NCBI GenBank assembly: GCA_046756925.1
Contig: JBHHXH010000001.1
Location: 30,360-94,359 of the forward strand
DNA length: 64,000 nt
Reading direction: 5' to 3'
Source: JAJDBU01 sp046756925
GTDB lineage: Bacteria; Nitrospirota; Nitrospiria; SBBL01; JAADHI01
The position numbers and the translations under genes were made by a program. Positions 32,907 through 42,076 of this stretch are shown here, piece after piece; the stretch's first letter is position 1; each line of letters opens with the position of its first letter. The notes beneath the pieces are model-generated. The model was not told where the DNA came from and ran no database searches. It saw nothing but the letters and a program-made list of their open reading frames with translations.

Positions 32907-33970
32907 GCCCAGCAGCACAAGAACTCTCGCGAAAAATATCCTCCCGGCCGAAGGGGGGCGGTGCCTTGCTGCCCCTCACGATTCTGTTGATCGGGACGGT
33001 CTTCTTCGCCACGGCCACCGGGGCCGTCGATCTGTCCCTTGCGGTCGTGGCCCGTATCGTTTTAAACGCCTTCCCCTTTTTGGAATGGGGGGGGTGGGAA
33101 GCAGCCCAAGAAACGATCATCCTGTCGATCCGCCTGCCACGGGTGCTGCTCGCCGTCCTCATCGGCGGCGGGCTGGCCGTGGCCGGGGCGGCGTTGCAGG
33201 CCCTTTTCCGAAATCCCATGGCCGACCCGGGCATCATCGGGATTTCCAGCGGCGGGGCCTTGGCGTCGGTGGTCGCGATCGCCTCCGGACTCTCCAGCCA
33301 CCACCCCCTCGCGCTGCCGTCGGCCGCCTTTGCGGGCGCTTTGCTCTCACTGTTCTTGGTCTATAGCATCGGAGTCCGGCAGAAAACGCCCTCCTCCGAA
33401 ACCCTGCTGCTCTCGGGCATCGCCGTCGGAATATTCATGGGCGCGATCCTTTCTCTCATTTTGACACGGCTGGATTCAAACGACGCCCTCCGCGAAACCT
33501 TCTTTTGGCTGATGGGGGGTCTCGATGGACGGGGCTGGCCCCACCTACAGGCCGCTTTGTGGCCGATCGGCATCGGCAGCTTGGGACTCCTTTTCTTTTC
33601 GAGAGATCTTAATATTCTTTTATTAGAAGGAGAGGGCGGTGCACAGACCCTCGGGATCGAACTCCGCTATACTCGAAAGATGCTCCTGGGTCTGTGCGCC
33701 CTTATTATCGGCGCGGCGGTCGCCTTCTCCGGCACGATCGCCTTCGTGGGCCTGATCGTGCCGCACATGATTCGGCGCTGGATCGGTCCCAACCATCGGA
33801 CCCTGCTGCCCGCAACTTTTTTATCCGGCGGCATCCTGCTGGTTGGGGCCGACCTCCTCGCCCGCACCTTGATCGCACCCGAAGAACTCCGTTTGGGAAC
33901 AATTACCTCCCTCATCGGCGTACCGTTTTTTCTCCATCTGCTTATGCAAAACAGGAACAAAAGAACTTAG
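32903..33970 (+). CDS. btuC: FecCD-family permease, BtuC-like
   Basis: A 355-residue inner-membrane permease with about ten helices. It has the family signature R-L-P-R-V-L-L-A-V-L-I-G-G-G-L-A-V-A-G-A near residue 77-96, A-L-F-R-N-P-M-A-D-P-G, and L-I-V-P-H-M-I-R-R-W near the C terminus. It overlaps the btuF stop (ATGA), so the two are coupled. No ATP-binding BtuD follows; the next gene starts 215 bp on and is unrelated. The ATPase must be encoded elsewhere or shared. Confidence 0.9.
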   Translation: MSPAAQELSRKISSRPKGGGALLPLTILLIGTVFFATATGAVDLSLAVVARIVLNAFPFLEWGGWEAAQETIILSIRLPRVLLAVLIGGGLAVAGAALQALFRNPMADPGIIGISSGGALASVVAIASGLSSHHPLALPSAAFAGALLSLFLVYSIGVRQKTPSSETLLLSGIAVGIFMGAILSLILTRLDSNDALRETFFWLMGGLDGRGWPHLQAALWPIGIGSLGLLFFSRDLNILLLEGEGGAQTLGIELRYTRKMLLGLCALIIGAAVAFSGTIAFVGLIVPHMIRRWIGPNHRTLLPATFLSGGILLVGADLLARTLIAPEELRLGTITSLIGVPFFLHLLMQNRNKRT

Positions 33971-34101
33971 GCTAAATGGATCAGAGATACCGAAGCGGTC
34001 CGCCCGGGCCACCAAAGCAATGCACGATGGAAGCACTGATAGTTCATTGTTGATAAGTTTTCAATTTTTCTTGTCTAATCCGGCAACGGCAAAAACGGGG
34101 C

Positions 34102-34128
34102 TAAAGTTTTATTCCCCCTCACCGATGA
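34102..34128 (+). promoter_or_regulatory. Near-consensus sigma-28 (FliA) promoter
   Basis: TAAAGTTT at 34102-34109, an 11-base spacer and ACCGATGA at 34121-34128 match the flagellar sigma-28 pattern TAAAGTTT-N11-GCCGATAA with two differences in the -10 box. It lies 58 bp before the start of the next gene. Confidence 0.7.
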
Positions 34129-34185
34129 GGAGGTTGTAACCCGGAATATCAGTAATATCTGCGCTGCAGCCTAGGAGGGAACATC

Positions 34186-35262
34186 ATGAAACTGATACCG
34201 CACGATTTGCCAGGTGCCCTGTCTTCAATGTCTTCGTTAACCCGGCACGATAAGGACCTGAAAACGCTTGAAGACATGGAAGCATCTCGGCTTCAAATCA
34301 ATATTGAAAAAAGGTCCGATTTTACGCTTTTTACCAAGGATGGGGACAAGGTAACCCTCTCTTCTCTTGCAAGCCTAGAGGCCGGCACGACAACTTACAC
34401 CTCTGAAGGCACCCTGACGGGAGAAGCGGCCCAAACGGAGGTCGATGCATTTCAGGTAAACAAGGCCTTCGAGCTTGAACTGTCCGTCGAAGGCGACCTG
34501 AATAAACAGGAGATCAAGGACATCCGGCGCGCCTTTACGCAAATGCGGAAAATGGTTAAGAATTATATTACCGGCAGAGAAGATAAGGCCATGCATCGGG
34601 CATCGAAGATCATGAACTTTAAGTCGATTTCGGGTTTTGAAGCCGTTTATCAATATGTGCGAACGGCTTCGGCTTACGAGGGATCGCTGGAGGACGGCAT
34701 GCCACTCCCTCTCGGCCCGGGAAACCCGGCCCCAGCCCCCGCCGTTATGGAACCGGTTAAAGAAGAACCCGCGCCACCCCAAGAAACGCTTGCTTCCCAG
34801 CCCCTTCCTGTTTCCGATCCGAGCAGCGCGGGCCCCGCCGCCGTCCAAACGGTCGCACCGTCCGTGGATGACCCTGCCCCTGTCTCCCCGCTTCCCACCA
34901 ACGAGAGTACGGGTGAGGACATCCCTTCTGCACCGGGTTTAACCAATGTGTCACCCGCCAAACCCTTTATACAGGTTGAGATTCATCAGCTTGTTGAAAA
35001 GATGACGCAAGTGGTTGTTGAATCGAATGCAGATACTGGAAAACTCGCGAAATATACAAGCCAATACCTCAATTCTTTATCAGCAAGTTATTCTCGGACG
35101 GAGGATGGATACGCTTTCGAGCTCAAGCTCGTCAAACAAATCCAAGCTGAATTTAAATTGAGCATCCAAGAAGCCATCGGAGCCGGAAAAGCCGAGGAAA
35201 ATGAAGACGCATCCGTCGCCGCGCATCCCGCTGCCCAAGATGAAGAGACGGTCATGGCCTAG
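34186..35262 (+). CDS. Uncharacterised protein behind a FliA-type promoter
   Basis: A 358-residue cytoplasmic protein with no signal peptide or helix. The N-terminal part has R-L-Q-I-N-I-E-K-R-S-D-F-T-L-F-T-K-D-G-D-K-V-T-L-S-S near 35-60 and a charged helical segment (about 90-160). A long Pro/Ala/Ser-rich linker follows (about 172-255), then a second helical domain with a Q-L-V-E-K-M-T-Q stretch. The AGGAGGG site and single-gene layout with its own terminator are clear. I do not recognise a family. The promoter suggests expression with late flagellar or chemotaxis genes. Confidence 0.75.
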   Translation: MKLIPHDLPGALSSMSSLTRHDKDLKTLEDMEASRLQINIEKRSDFTLFTKDGDKVTLSSLASLEAGTTTYTSEGTLTGEAAQTEVDAFQVNKAFELELSVEGDLNKQEIKDIRRAFTQMRKMVKNYITGREDKAMHRASKIMNFKSISGFEAVYQYVRTASAYEGSLEDGMPLPLGPGNPAPAPAVMEPVKEEPAPPQETLASQPLPVSDPSSAGPAAVQTVAPSVDDPAPVSPLPTNESTGEDIPSAPGLTNVSPAKPFIQVEIHQLVEKMTQVVVESNADTGKLAKYTSQYLNSLSASYSRTEDGYAFELKLVKQIQAEFKLSIQEAIGAGKAEENEDASVAAHPAAQDEETVMA

Positions 35263-35294
35263 TCGCGGTTTTGCACACAAGGAACATCTCCCCG

Positions 35295-35325
35295 CGCCTC
35301 ATCCGATCGGATGAGGCGTTTTTTT
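35295..35325 (+). terminator. Rho-independent terminator
   Basis: A perfect 10-bp stem CGCCTCATCC/GGATGAGGCG (35295-35304, 35309-35318) with a GATC loop is followed by seven T. It ends the transcript of the FliA-promoted gene. Confidence 0.95.
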
Positions 35326-35471
35326 CCGAAAATCCATCGAATTTCATCATATAACCTGTTTAAAAACAACCACTTTTTATTTATACCCAAGCGCCTTCCC
35401 CGTCGCCTGGCTGGTTGCCTCGGCAATGGGCTCTATGATATATAAGGTCCTTTTATTCAGGCCGTTTTCAA

Positions 35472-36686
35472 GTGAAAAAAACAACCAAAGATTGGATCGT
35501 GCAAGGCGAGTCTGTCCTCATGCCCAACTATTCCCGCTTCCCTCTGCTTCTGAAAAGCAGCCAGGGGGCGACGATCATCGACCACGAGGGACATCCTTAC
35601 CTCGATTTTGTCAGCGGCATCGCGGTCAACAGTCTCGGGCATGGCGACTCCCAACTGATCGGTGCGCTTCAAAAGCAGGCCGAAACCCTGCTGCATGTGT
35701 CCAACCTGTATTATACGATCCCGCAGATCGAATTGGCGGCGCGGCTGGTAAACCATTCGTTTGCAGACAAGGTCTTTTTCTGCAACAGCGGGGCGGAGGC
35801 GGTTGAAGCCGCCATCAAACTGGCGCGCAAGCATGCCAAGGATGCCATGCCTGGCGGGCGCTTTGAAATCATCGCGGCGGAGAACGCGTTTCACGGCAGG
35901 ACCCTGGCCGCCCTCTCCGCAACCGGACAATCGAAATATCATCATGGTTTCGAGCCGCTCCTTCCAGGATTTAAGCACGTTCCCTTTGACGATGCCGGTG
36001 CGATCGAAGCGGCCATTACGCCCCATACCGCCGCAGTACTTCTGGAGCCTATTCAGGGGGAGGGCGGTGTCCGCATTCCGAAACCCGGCTACCTGTCTTC
36101 GGTCCGAAGACTCTGCGACCGGCATGGGATCCTTCTCATCTTCGACGAAGTACAGACCGGGATGGGCCGGACGGGAAATCTTTTCGCCTATGAGGCCGCC
36201 GGCATCGAACCGGATATCATGACCCTCGCGAAGGGCTTGGGCGGCGGCATCCCCATCGGTGCCCTGCTGGCCAAAGACACGGTGGCGCAATCGTTTCAGC
36301 CGGGAAGCCATGCATCGACCTTTGGGGGCAATCCCCTCGCCTGCACCGCGGGCATCGTCGTGATCGACCGGCTAACAAGGGATGACGCCTTCTTGGCGTC
36401 GGTCCGCCAAAAAGGCGACTCTCTCCTGAAAGGCCTGGAGGCCCTAGGGGGGAAAACACCGCTAATTAAAGCGTTACGAGGTCGGGGATTGATGGCGGCC
36501 GTCGACCTGGGTGTTCCGGCACTCGATGTGATTGAAGCAGGGCAGGGGCGCGGACTTCTGCTGAACAGGACCTCCGAATACACCCTTCGGTTGATTCCGC
36601 CCTTGACGATCCAACGTGCGGAGATCGACCGGATGCTGGAGACCTTAAGCGATATATTGATGGAGCGAACGGATGCCGAAGCTTGA
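35472..36686 (+). CDS. argD: Acetylornithine aminotransferase
   Basis: ArgD makes N-acetylornithine from the semialdehyde in arginine synthesis, and often acts as succinyl-DAP aminotransferase too. The 404-residue class-III PLP aminotransferase shows N-S-G-A-E-A-V-E-A-A-I-K near 110, I-F-D-E-V-Q-T-G-M-G-R-T-G and the PLP-Lys loop L-A-K-G-L-G-G-G-I-P-I-G-A near residue 255. The start is a GTG at 35472; the ribosome site is weak. It overlaps argF by 14 bp. Confidence 0.93.
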   Translation: MKKTTKDWIVQGESVLMPNYSRFPLLLKSSQGATIIDHEGHPYLDFVSGIAVNSLGHGDSQLIGALQKQAETLLHVSNLYYTIPQIELAARLVNHSFADKVFFCNSGAEAVEAAIKLARKHAKDAMPGGRFEIIAAENAFHGRTLAALSATGQSKYHHGFEPLLPGFKHVPFDDAGAIEAAITPHTAAVLLEPIQGEGGVRIPKPGYLSSVRRLCDRHGILLIFDEVQTGMGRTGNLFAYEAAGIEPDIMTLAKGLGGGIPIGALLAKDTVAQSFQPGSHASTFGGNPLACTAGIVVIDRLTRDDAFLASVRQKGDSLLKGLEALGGKTPLIKALRGRGLMAAVDLGVPALDVIEAGQGRGLLLNRTSEYTLRLIPPLTIQRAEIDRMLETLSDILMERTDAEA

Positions 36687-37566
36687 TCTGCTCGACCTCG
36701 GCGCGTTGTCCTTCGCGGAAATCACCTGGCTGATGGACCGTGCGGCGATGTACAAAAAAGGGGGCGATCTTCGCCCGCTCTCGGGCAAGTCGGTCGGGCT
36801 TTTATTCGAGAAGTCTTCGACGCGGACACGGGTTTCCTTCGAGGTCGCGGTGTGGCGGCTCGGCGGGCTGCCAATCTTTCTTTCTTTTGAAGATATTCAG
36901 ATCAAACGGGGTGAGACCATCGCCGATACCGCCCGCGTCCTGTCGGGCTATCTCGATGCCCTGATCGTCCGTACCTACGCGCAGGAAAAAGTGGAAAGAT
37001 GGGCGGCCTATGCAACGATTCCGATTATCAACGGCCTCACCGATTTGCATCACCCCTGTCAAATCCTTTCCGACCTTTTCACGATCCGTCAAATAAAGGG
37101 CCGGCTTCAGGGCTTGAAGCTTGCGTATTTCGGAGACGGCAACAATATTGCCAACTCCTTACTGGAAGGCGGAGCGATGGCGGGGATGGATGTCGTCATC
37201 GCTTCACCGGCATCCCGTCGGCCCAACGAAGGGGTGTTTCGGCGCGCGCTGGAACTCGCCGAAGACGGGGGCGGAAGCGTTTCGATCGAAAACGATCCCG
37301 ATAAGGCGTCGATGGGAGCCGATATCCTGTACACCGATGTATGGGTTTCGATGGGAGATGAAGCCCAAAAAGAAACCTTGATCAACACATTGAGTCCTTA
37401 TCAAATCAATGACGCGCTCTTGGCGAAAGCCAAGGCGGATTGCCTGGTCATGCATTGTCTCCCGGCCCACCGGGAAGAGGAAATCACGGATGCGGTGATG
37501 GAAGGACCCCATTCGATCGTTTTCGAACAGGCGGCGAACCGGCTGCCGATGCAGCAGGCGATCTAG
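36673..37566 (+). CDS. argF: Ornithine carbamoyltransferase
   Basis: ArgF forms citrulline from ornithine and carbamoyl phosphate. The carbamoyl-phosphate loop S-T-R-T-R is at 49-53, and the ornithine loop H-C-L-P-A-H-R at about 261-267. The 297-residue length is slightly below the usual 305-335. The start overlaps the argD end by 14 bp and argG follows 18 bp later, giving argDFGH order. Confidence 0.93.
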   Translation: MPKLDLLDLGALSFAEITWLMDRAAMYKKGGDLRPLSGKSVGLLFEKSSTRTRVSFEVAVWRLGGLPIFLSFEDIQIKRGETIADTARVLSGYLDALIVRTYAQEKVERWAAYATIPIINGLTDLHHPCQILSDLFTIRQIKGRLQGLKLAYFGDGNNIANSLLEGGAMAGMDVVIASPASRRPNEGVFRRALELAEDGGGSVSIENDPDKASMGADILYTDVWVSMGDEAQKETLINTLSPYQINDALLAKAKADCLVMHCLPAHREEEITDAVMEGPHSIVFEQAANRLPMQQAI

Positions 37567-37584
37567 GAAAAATGGGTTTAATAC

Positions 37585-38775
37585 ATGGATAAGCAAATTA
37601 AAAAAGCGGTTCTTGCCTATTCGGGGGGTCTGGACACCTCGGTCATCATCCGATGGATGAAAGAACGTTATCATTGCGAGGTCATCGCCTATTGCGCCGA
37701 CCTCGGCCAGGGAGAAGACCTCGCGCCCCTCCCGGAAAAAGCCAAGAAAACCGGCGCATCCAAGGTGTTTATATCCGACCTTCGGGAAGCCTTCGCCAAG
37801 GATTACATCTTTCCGATGCTTCGGGCCAACGCCGTGTACGAGGGGAGCTATCTCTTGGGCACGGCCATCGCCCGTCCGCTGATCGCCAAGCGGCAAATGG
37901 AGATTGCAAAGGAAGAAGGGGCCGACGCCGTCGCCCACGGGGCCACGGGCAAAGGGAACGACCAGGTGCGTTTTGAACTCGCCTATCTGTCCATCGATCC
38001 GGCGATTCAAATCATCGCCCCCTGGCGCGATTGGCGCTTCGATTCGCGAAGCGACTTGATTGCCTATGCAAAGGAACACGCCATTCCGGTGGAGGCGACG
38101 GCGGAAAAACCCTACAGCATCGACCGCAATCTCCTGCATGTCAGTTACGAAGGCGGGGTGCTGGAAGACCCCTGGGCCGCGCCGCCCGAGGCGATGTTCT
38201 CCACCACCGCCGCACCCGAAGCCGCGCCCGACGCGGCCCAAACCATCGAGATCGACTACGAAACGGGAGACCCCGTGGCCATTAACGGCCAAGCCTTCTC
38301 GCCCGCGGATTTCGTCGCCGAATTAAACCGCATGGGGGGAACACACGGCATCGGCCGGGTGGATCTGGTGGAAAACCGCTACGTCGGGATGAAGTCCCGC
38401 GGCGTGTACGAAACGCCGGGCGGCACCATTTTGCACGCCGCCCACCGCGCCGTCGAATCGCTCACGCTCGACCGGGAGGTCCTCCATCTGCGCGACAGCC
38501 TGATCGCGCAATATGCGTCGATGGTTTACTACGGTTATTGGTTCGCCCCCGAACGTGAATTGATGCAAAAGTTATTCGATGAAGCCCAGCGCGGGGTCAC
38601 CGGCACGGCGCGGCTGAAATTGTACAAAGGCAATGTTGTCGTCACCGGCCGCCGCGCGCCGCGCTCGCTGTACCGCCCGGAGGTCGCCACCTTTGAAAAA
38701 GACACGGAATACGTTCAAAAGGAGGCAGAAGGATTTATTCGTTTGAATGCGCTCCGCTTGAAACTGCGCAACTGA
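37585..38775 (+). CDS. argG: Argininosuccinate synthase
   Basis: ArgG joins citrulline and aspartate with ATP. The 396-residue chain opens A-V-L-A-Y-S-G-G-L-D-T-S at about 8-19, the PP-loop, and later A-H-G-A-T-G-K-G-N-D-Q-V-R-F-E. All conserved blocks are present in a single domain followed by the usual C-terminal domain. It sits 18 bp after argF and 25 bp before argH. Confidence 0.95.
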   Translation: MDKQIKKAVLAYSGGLDTSVIIRWMKERYHCEVIAYCADLGQGEDLAPLPEKAKKTGASKVFISDLREAFAKDYIFPMLRANAVYEGSYLLGTAIARPLIAKRQMEIAKEEGADAVAHGATGKGNDQVRFELAYLSIDPAIQIIAPWRDWRFDSRSDLIAYAKEHAIPVEATAEKPYSIDRNLLHVSYEGGVLEDPWAAPPEAMFSTTAAPEAAPDAAQTIEIDYETGDPVAINGQAFSPADFVAELNRMGGTHGIGRVDLVENRYVGMKSRGVYETPGGTILHAAHRAVESLTLDREVLHLRDSLIAQYASMVYYGYWFAPERELMQKLFDEAQRGVTGTARLKLYKGNVVVTGRRAPRSLYRPEVATFEKDTEYVQKEAEGFIRLNALRLKLRN

Positions 38776-38800
38776 AACCGGCGCCGTCGCTGGAAAAAAC

Positions 38801-40216
38801 ATGACAAAAAAACTGAAGCCACAAAATAAAAGCCAGTGGAAAAACGCGGCATGGGAAGGCCGGTTTACGGAGGCCGCTGATACGGAGGCCACGACGTTTT
38901 CAAGCTCCTTTACCTTTGACCGCGCCCTCTTTCCCTATGATATTCAAGGCAGTCTCGCCCATATCGAGGGTCTTGAAAAAGCCGGGCTGCTCACGGCGGG
39001 GGAAAAGAAGAAGCTCGCCGCCGGCTTGGCCGTCATTCAAAAAGAGATGGAAAAAGAAACCGTACCGGCCGGGACGCCTTCCGACGAAGACATCCACATG
39101 CATATCGAGCGGCGATTGGTGGAAAAAGTCGGCGAGGTCGGCGGAAAGCTGCACACGGGGCGAAGCCGGAACGACCAGATCGCGCTCGATTTGCGTCTCT
39201 ACCTGCGCGCCGAAACCGGCAGGACGCTCGAGCTCATCGACGCCCTGCAAAAAAGCGTGGTCCAACGCGCGGAAGCGGAAATCGAAACCTATGTGCCGGG
39301 CTACACACACCTTCAGCGGGCCCAGCCGGTCAGCCTGGCCCACCACCTGCTGGCCTATTATGAAATGCTGGCGCGGGACCGCGGCCGATTCGAAGACAGC
39401 TTGAAACGACTGGATGAGATGCCCCTGGGCGCGGGGGCGCTGGCGGGGAACGGTTTCGGCATCGACCGTAAAACCGTCGCACGGAGGCTGGGGTTTAGCA
39501 AAGCGACGGCCAACAGCTTGGATACTGTGTGTGACCGCGATTTTGTCACGGAATACCTCGCTGCGGCTTCTATTTTGATGATGCACCTCTCCCGCTGGGC
39601 GGAGGATTGGATTTTGTGGGCATCCGCTGAGTTTGGTTTTTTGGAATTGCCGGACCGCTTGGCCACGGGGAGCAGCATGATGCCGCAGAAAAAAAACCCG
39701 GATCTCTTGGAGCTGGTCCGTGGCAAAACCGGCCGGGTGTATGGCAGCTTGATGACGCTGTTGACTGTTCTGAAGGGGCTCCCGCTGTCGTATAATCGGG
39801 ACCTGCAAGAAGACAAGGAACCGCTTTTCGACACGGTGCATACCGTACAAGGCGCACTTCGTATCATGACCCGCCTGGCGGAATCGGTCACCTTCAATCA
39901 AGCAAAAATGGCGGCGGCGGCGAAGGAAGACCTGCTGTTGGCAACCGACCTCGCCGATTATCTGGTTAAAAAGGGGCTTCCTTTTCGTCAGGCCCACAAG
40001 GTCGTCGGACGGATTGTCCACCGGTCGATTGAAGAGAACAAGCCCTTCGATCAATGGCCCTTGGAGACCCTTCGGGTTTATTCTCCGCTTTTTGGAGCGG
40101 ACCTCTTTGATGGGCTGAGCCTCAAGGGGGCCATTCAAAAGAAGCGCGGTGTCGGGGGCACCGCGCTTGGGTCCATCCGGTCGGAGATTCGAAAAATTAA
40201 AAAACGATGGAAGTAA
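38801..40216 (+). CDS. argH: Argininosuccinate lyase
   Basis: ArgH cleaves argininosuccinate to arginine and fumarate. The 471-residue chain has the fumarase/aspartase signature G-S-S-M-M-P-Q-K-K-N-P-D near residue 290, and H-T-G-R-S-R-N-D-Q-I near 119. An N-terminal W-x(7)-F and the helical core are standard. Its 471 residues match the family. It is last in the argDFGH block; the lipoprotein gene starts 2 bp after the stop. Confidence 0.95.
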   Translation: MTKKLKPQNKSQWKNAAWEGRFTEAADTEATTFSSSFTFDRALFPYDIQGSLAHIEGLEKAGLLTAGEKKKLAAGLAVIQKEMEKETVPAGTPSDEDIHMHIERRLVEKVGEVGGKLHTGRSRNDQIALDLRLYLRAETGRTLELIDALQKSVVQRAEAEIETYVPGYTHLQRAQPVSLAHHLLAYYEMLARDRGRFEDSLKRLDEMPLGAGALAGNGFGIDRKTVARRLGFSKATANSLDTVCDRDFVTEYLAAASILMMHLSRWAEDWILWASAEFGFLELPDRLATGSSMMPQKKNPDLLELVRGKTGRVYGSLMTLLTVLKGLPLSYNRDLQEDKEPLFDTVHTVQGALRIMTRLAESVTFNQAKMAAAAKEDLLLATDLADYLVKKGLPFRQAHKVVGRIVHRSIEENKPFDQWPLETLRVYSPLFGADLFDGLSLKGAIQKKRGVGGTALGSIRSEIRKIKKRWK

Positions 40217-40218
40217 AT

Positions 40219-40371
40219 ATGAAGAGAGCTCTGTGCTCGGTTATCCTTTTTTTCTTCCTATTTTTAGTGGCTTGTGGTAGAAAGGGACATCCCGTCCCAC
40301 CGGATGAATCCTTATCACCGCGGGTTGGACCATCCAGCAGGATCTCCATTGGGGAGATCATGAAACAATAG
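40219..40371 (+). CDS. lptM: LptM-like short lipoprotein
   Basis: A 50-residue lipoprotein that is too short for usual gene calling. It has a lysine-arginine start, a hydrophobic FFFLFLVA core and a lipobox L-V-A-C-G with Cys19, then the LptM motif C-G-R-K-G-x-P-V-P-P-D-E. LptM (YifL) helps mature the LPS translocon LptD. In many proteobacteria it lies next to lysA and dapF, as here. The start is 2 bp after the argH stop. Confidence 0.75.
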   Translation: MKRALCSVILFFFLFLVACGRKGHPVPPDESLSPRVGPSSRISIGEIMKQ

Positions 40372-40383
40372 AATTGATGCGCG

Positions 40384-41655
40384 ATGCACGATTTCCATTA
40401 TAAAGACGGGGCACTCTACTGTGAAGGCGTGTCCCTCGAGGCGCTTGCGGAGCAGGTTGGGACCCCTTATTACGTCTATAGCCATGCGACACTCCTGAAA
40501 CATATTCAAGCCTACCAAGACGCCTTCGCCTCCGTTCCGCATCTGATCGCCTTCGCCGTCAAGGCCAATTCAAATATCGCGGTGCTTCGGCTCTTCGGAA
40601 AGGCGGGGGGCGGGGCGGATATCGTCTCCGGAGGGGAACTCATCCGCGCCCGTGCGGCCGGGATCGATCCGAAGCGGATCGTCTTTGCCGGGGTGGGAAA
40701 AACGAAGGAAGAGATGCGCGAGGCGCTTCGCGCGGGGATTTTGATGTTTAACATCGAATCTTCCCAAGAACTGAGGGCATTGGACGAATGCGCCAAGACC
40801 TTGCAGACCGTCGCGCCGGTGGCCCTCCGGGTCAACCCCGATGTCGATCCGGAAACCCATCCTTATATCTCGACCGGTCTGAAGAAGAGCAAATTCGGCA
40901 TCGAAATCGGCGCTGCCGTGTCACAATATCAACTCGCACGCGGGCTTTCAAATATTGAAGTGGTCGGCATCCATTCCCATATCGGCTCCCAGCTCACACA
41001 GGTAAAGCCCTTCGTGGATACCTTGACCCGGGTGTATCAGCTCATCGAGGCGTTGCGGGAGGACAAGGTCTTGATCAAGTACTGGGACATCGGCGGGGGG
41101 CTCGGCATCACCTACAATGCCGAAGCCCCGCCCCTTCCCAGGGAAATCGCGGAGGCCCTGCTCCCGCTCCTGAAAAAGAGCGGATGCCACGTTATCCTAG
41201 AACCCGGCCGCTCCTTGGCGGGCAATGCGGGTGCGATGGTGACACGCGTGATCTATAATAAACAGGGTGCCGCCAAGCATTTTGTCGTTGTCGATGCGGG
41301 GATGAATGACCTGATTCGCCCAAGCCTCTACGATGCCTATCATGAAATACAACCGGTCAGACGCAGCGATCGTCCGGCCGAAGTGGTCGATGTCGTTGGG
41401 CCGATCTGCGAGTCCGGAGATTTCCTGGCCCAGGAGCGAAAGATGCCCCAAGTGTTGCCCGACGAGCTGCTTGCCGTAATGAGTGCAGGCGCTTATGCCT
41501 TTACGATGTCTTCGAATTACAACAGTCGGCCGCGTCCACCGGAGATCCTGGTGCGCGGAGACACGTATGAAATCGTCCGCGAACGTGAAACCATGCGTGA
41601 CTTGCTGAGCAAGGAGGCGATTCCCCACTATTTATCGGAGCCAAATGCAGAATAG
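40384..41655 (+). CDS. lysA: Diaminopimelate decarboxylase
   Basis: LysA makes lysine by decarboxylating meso-DAP. It is a fold-III PLP enzyme of 423 residues with F-A-V-K-A-N-S-N (PLP Lys60). Later come I-G-S-Q-L-T, D-I-G-G-G-L-G-I near 230-237, E-P-G-R-S-L-A-G-N and G-P-I-C-E-S-G-D. It lies 12 bp after lptM. It overlaps the next small gene by 11 bp. Confidence 0.95.
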   Translation: MHDFHYKDGALYCEGVSLEALAEQVGTPYYVYSHATLLKHIQAYQDAFASVPHLIAFAVKANSNIAVLRLFGKAGGGADIVSGGELIRARAAGIDPKRIVFAGVGKTKEEMREALRAGILMFNIESSQELRALDECAKTLQTVAPVALRVNPDVDPETHPYISTGLKKSKFGIEIGAAVSQYQLARGLSNIEVVGIHSHIGSQLTQVKPFVDTLTRVYQLIEALREDKVLIKYWDIGGGLGITYNAEAPPLPREIAEALLPLLKKSGCHVILEPGRSLAGNAGAMVTRVIYNKQGAAKHFVVVDAGMNDLIRPSLYDAYHEIQPVRRSDRPAEVVDVVGPICESGDFLAQERKMPQVLPDELLAVMSAGAYAFTMSSNYNSRPRPPEILVRGDTYEIVRERETMRDLLSKEAIPHYLSEPNAE

Positions 41656-42076
41656 AAACATCCTCCAAGCAACGGCGGCAACCCCGGTTTCGGAGAAGCG
41701 CAAGACGCCCGGAAGAAGAACAAAAAAAGAAGGTCGCGGCTTTTTTATCGGCCTGTTGACCCTTAGCGGCATCATTATCGTTTGTCTTGGGCTTATTTAC
41801 TTTCAGGGGAAGGAGATCATGATCTTTACCTTTGAAAAGTTCGTTGTCAACAAGGCCTTGGTTTCACTTCTTCCCCCGGAATATACCCTTGAACAGGCCG
41901 AGGCGATTCGAACAGAAGTGTATGCATTTTTCGAAGCAGCATCCTCGGGGGAGGTCGACGATGCCGCCTTGATTGAAGTCAGCAGCGAAATCCAAATCAT
42001 GATCGAAGACAGCCGGATTCTCGAAGAAGAAGTGGCTTCGCTGCTGATCCTCATCCGAAAAAAGATGGAGCACTGA
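41645..42076 (+). CDS. Single-pass membrane protein of unknown function
   Basis: A 143-residue protein with a basic N terminus, one transmembrane helix at about 33-53 and a helical, acidic cytoplasmic or periplasmic domain rich in Glu and Ile. There is no cysteine outside the helix. It is sandwiched between lysA (11-bp overlap) and dapF (sharing one base), so it is co-translated with lysine genes. I recognise no family. Confidence 0.75.
   Translation: MQNRNILQATAATPVSEKRKTPGRRTKKEGRGFFIGLLTLSGIIIVCLGLIYFQGKEIMIFTFEKFVVNKALVSLLPPEYTLEQAEAIRTEVYAFFEAASSGEVDDAALIEVSSEIQIMIEDSRILEEEVASLLILIRKKMEH

Noticed and set aside
37204..38292. 362-codon frame antisense to argF/argG
   Set aside because: It lies entirely opposite two certain genes and shows no recognisable domain.
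38900..40138. 412-codon open frame antisense to argH
   Set aside because: It mirrors argH in a GC-rich gene with no ribosome site and no family match; argH is certain on the other strand.
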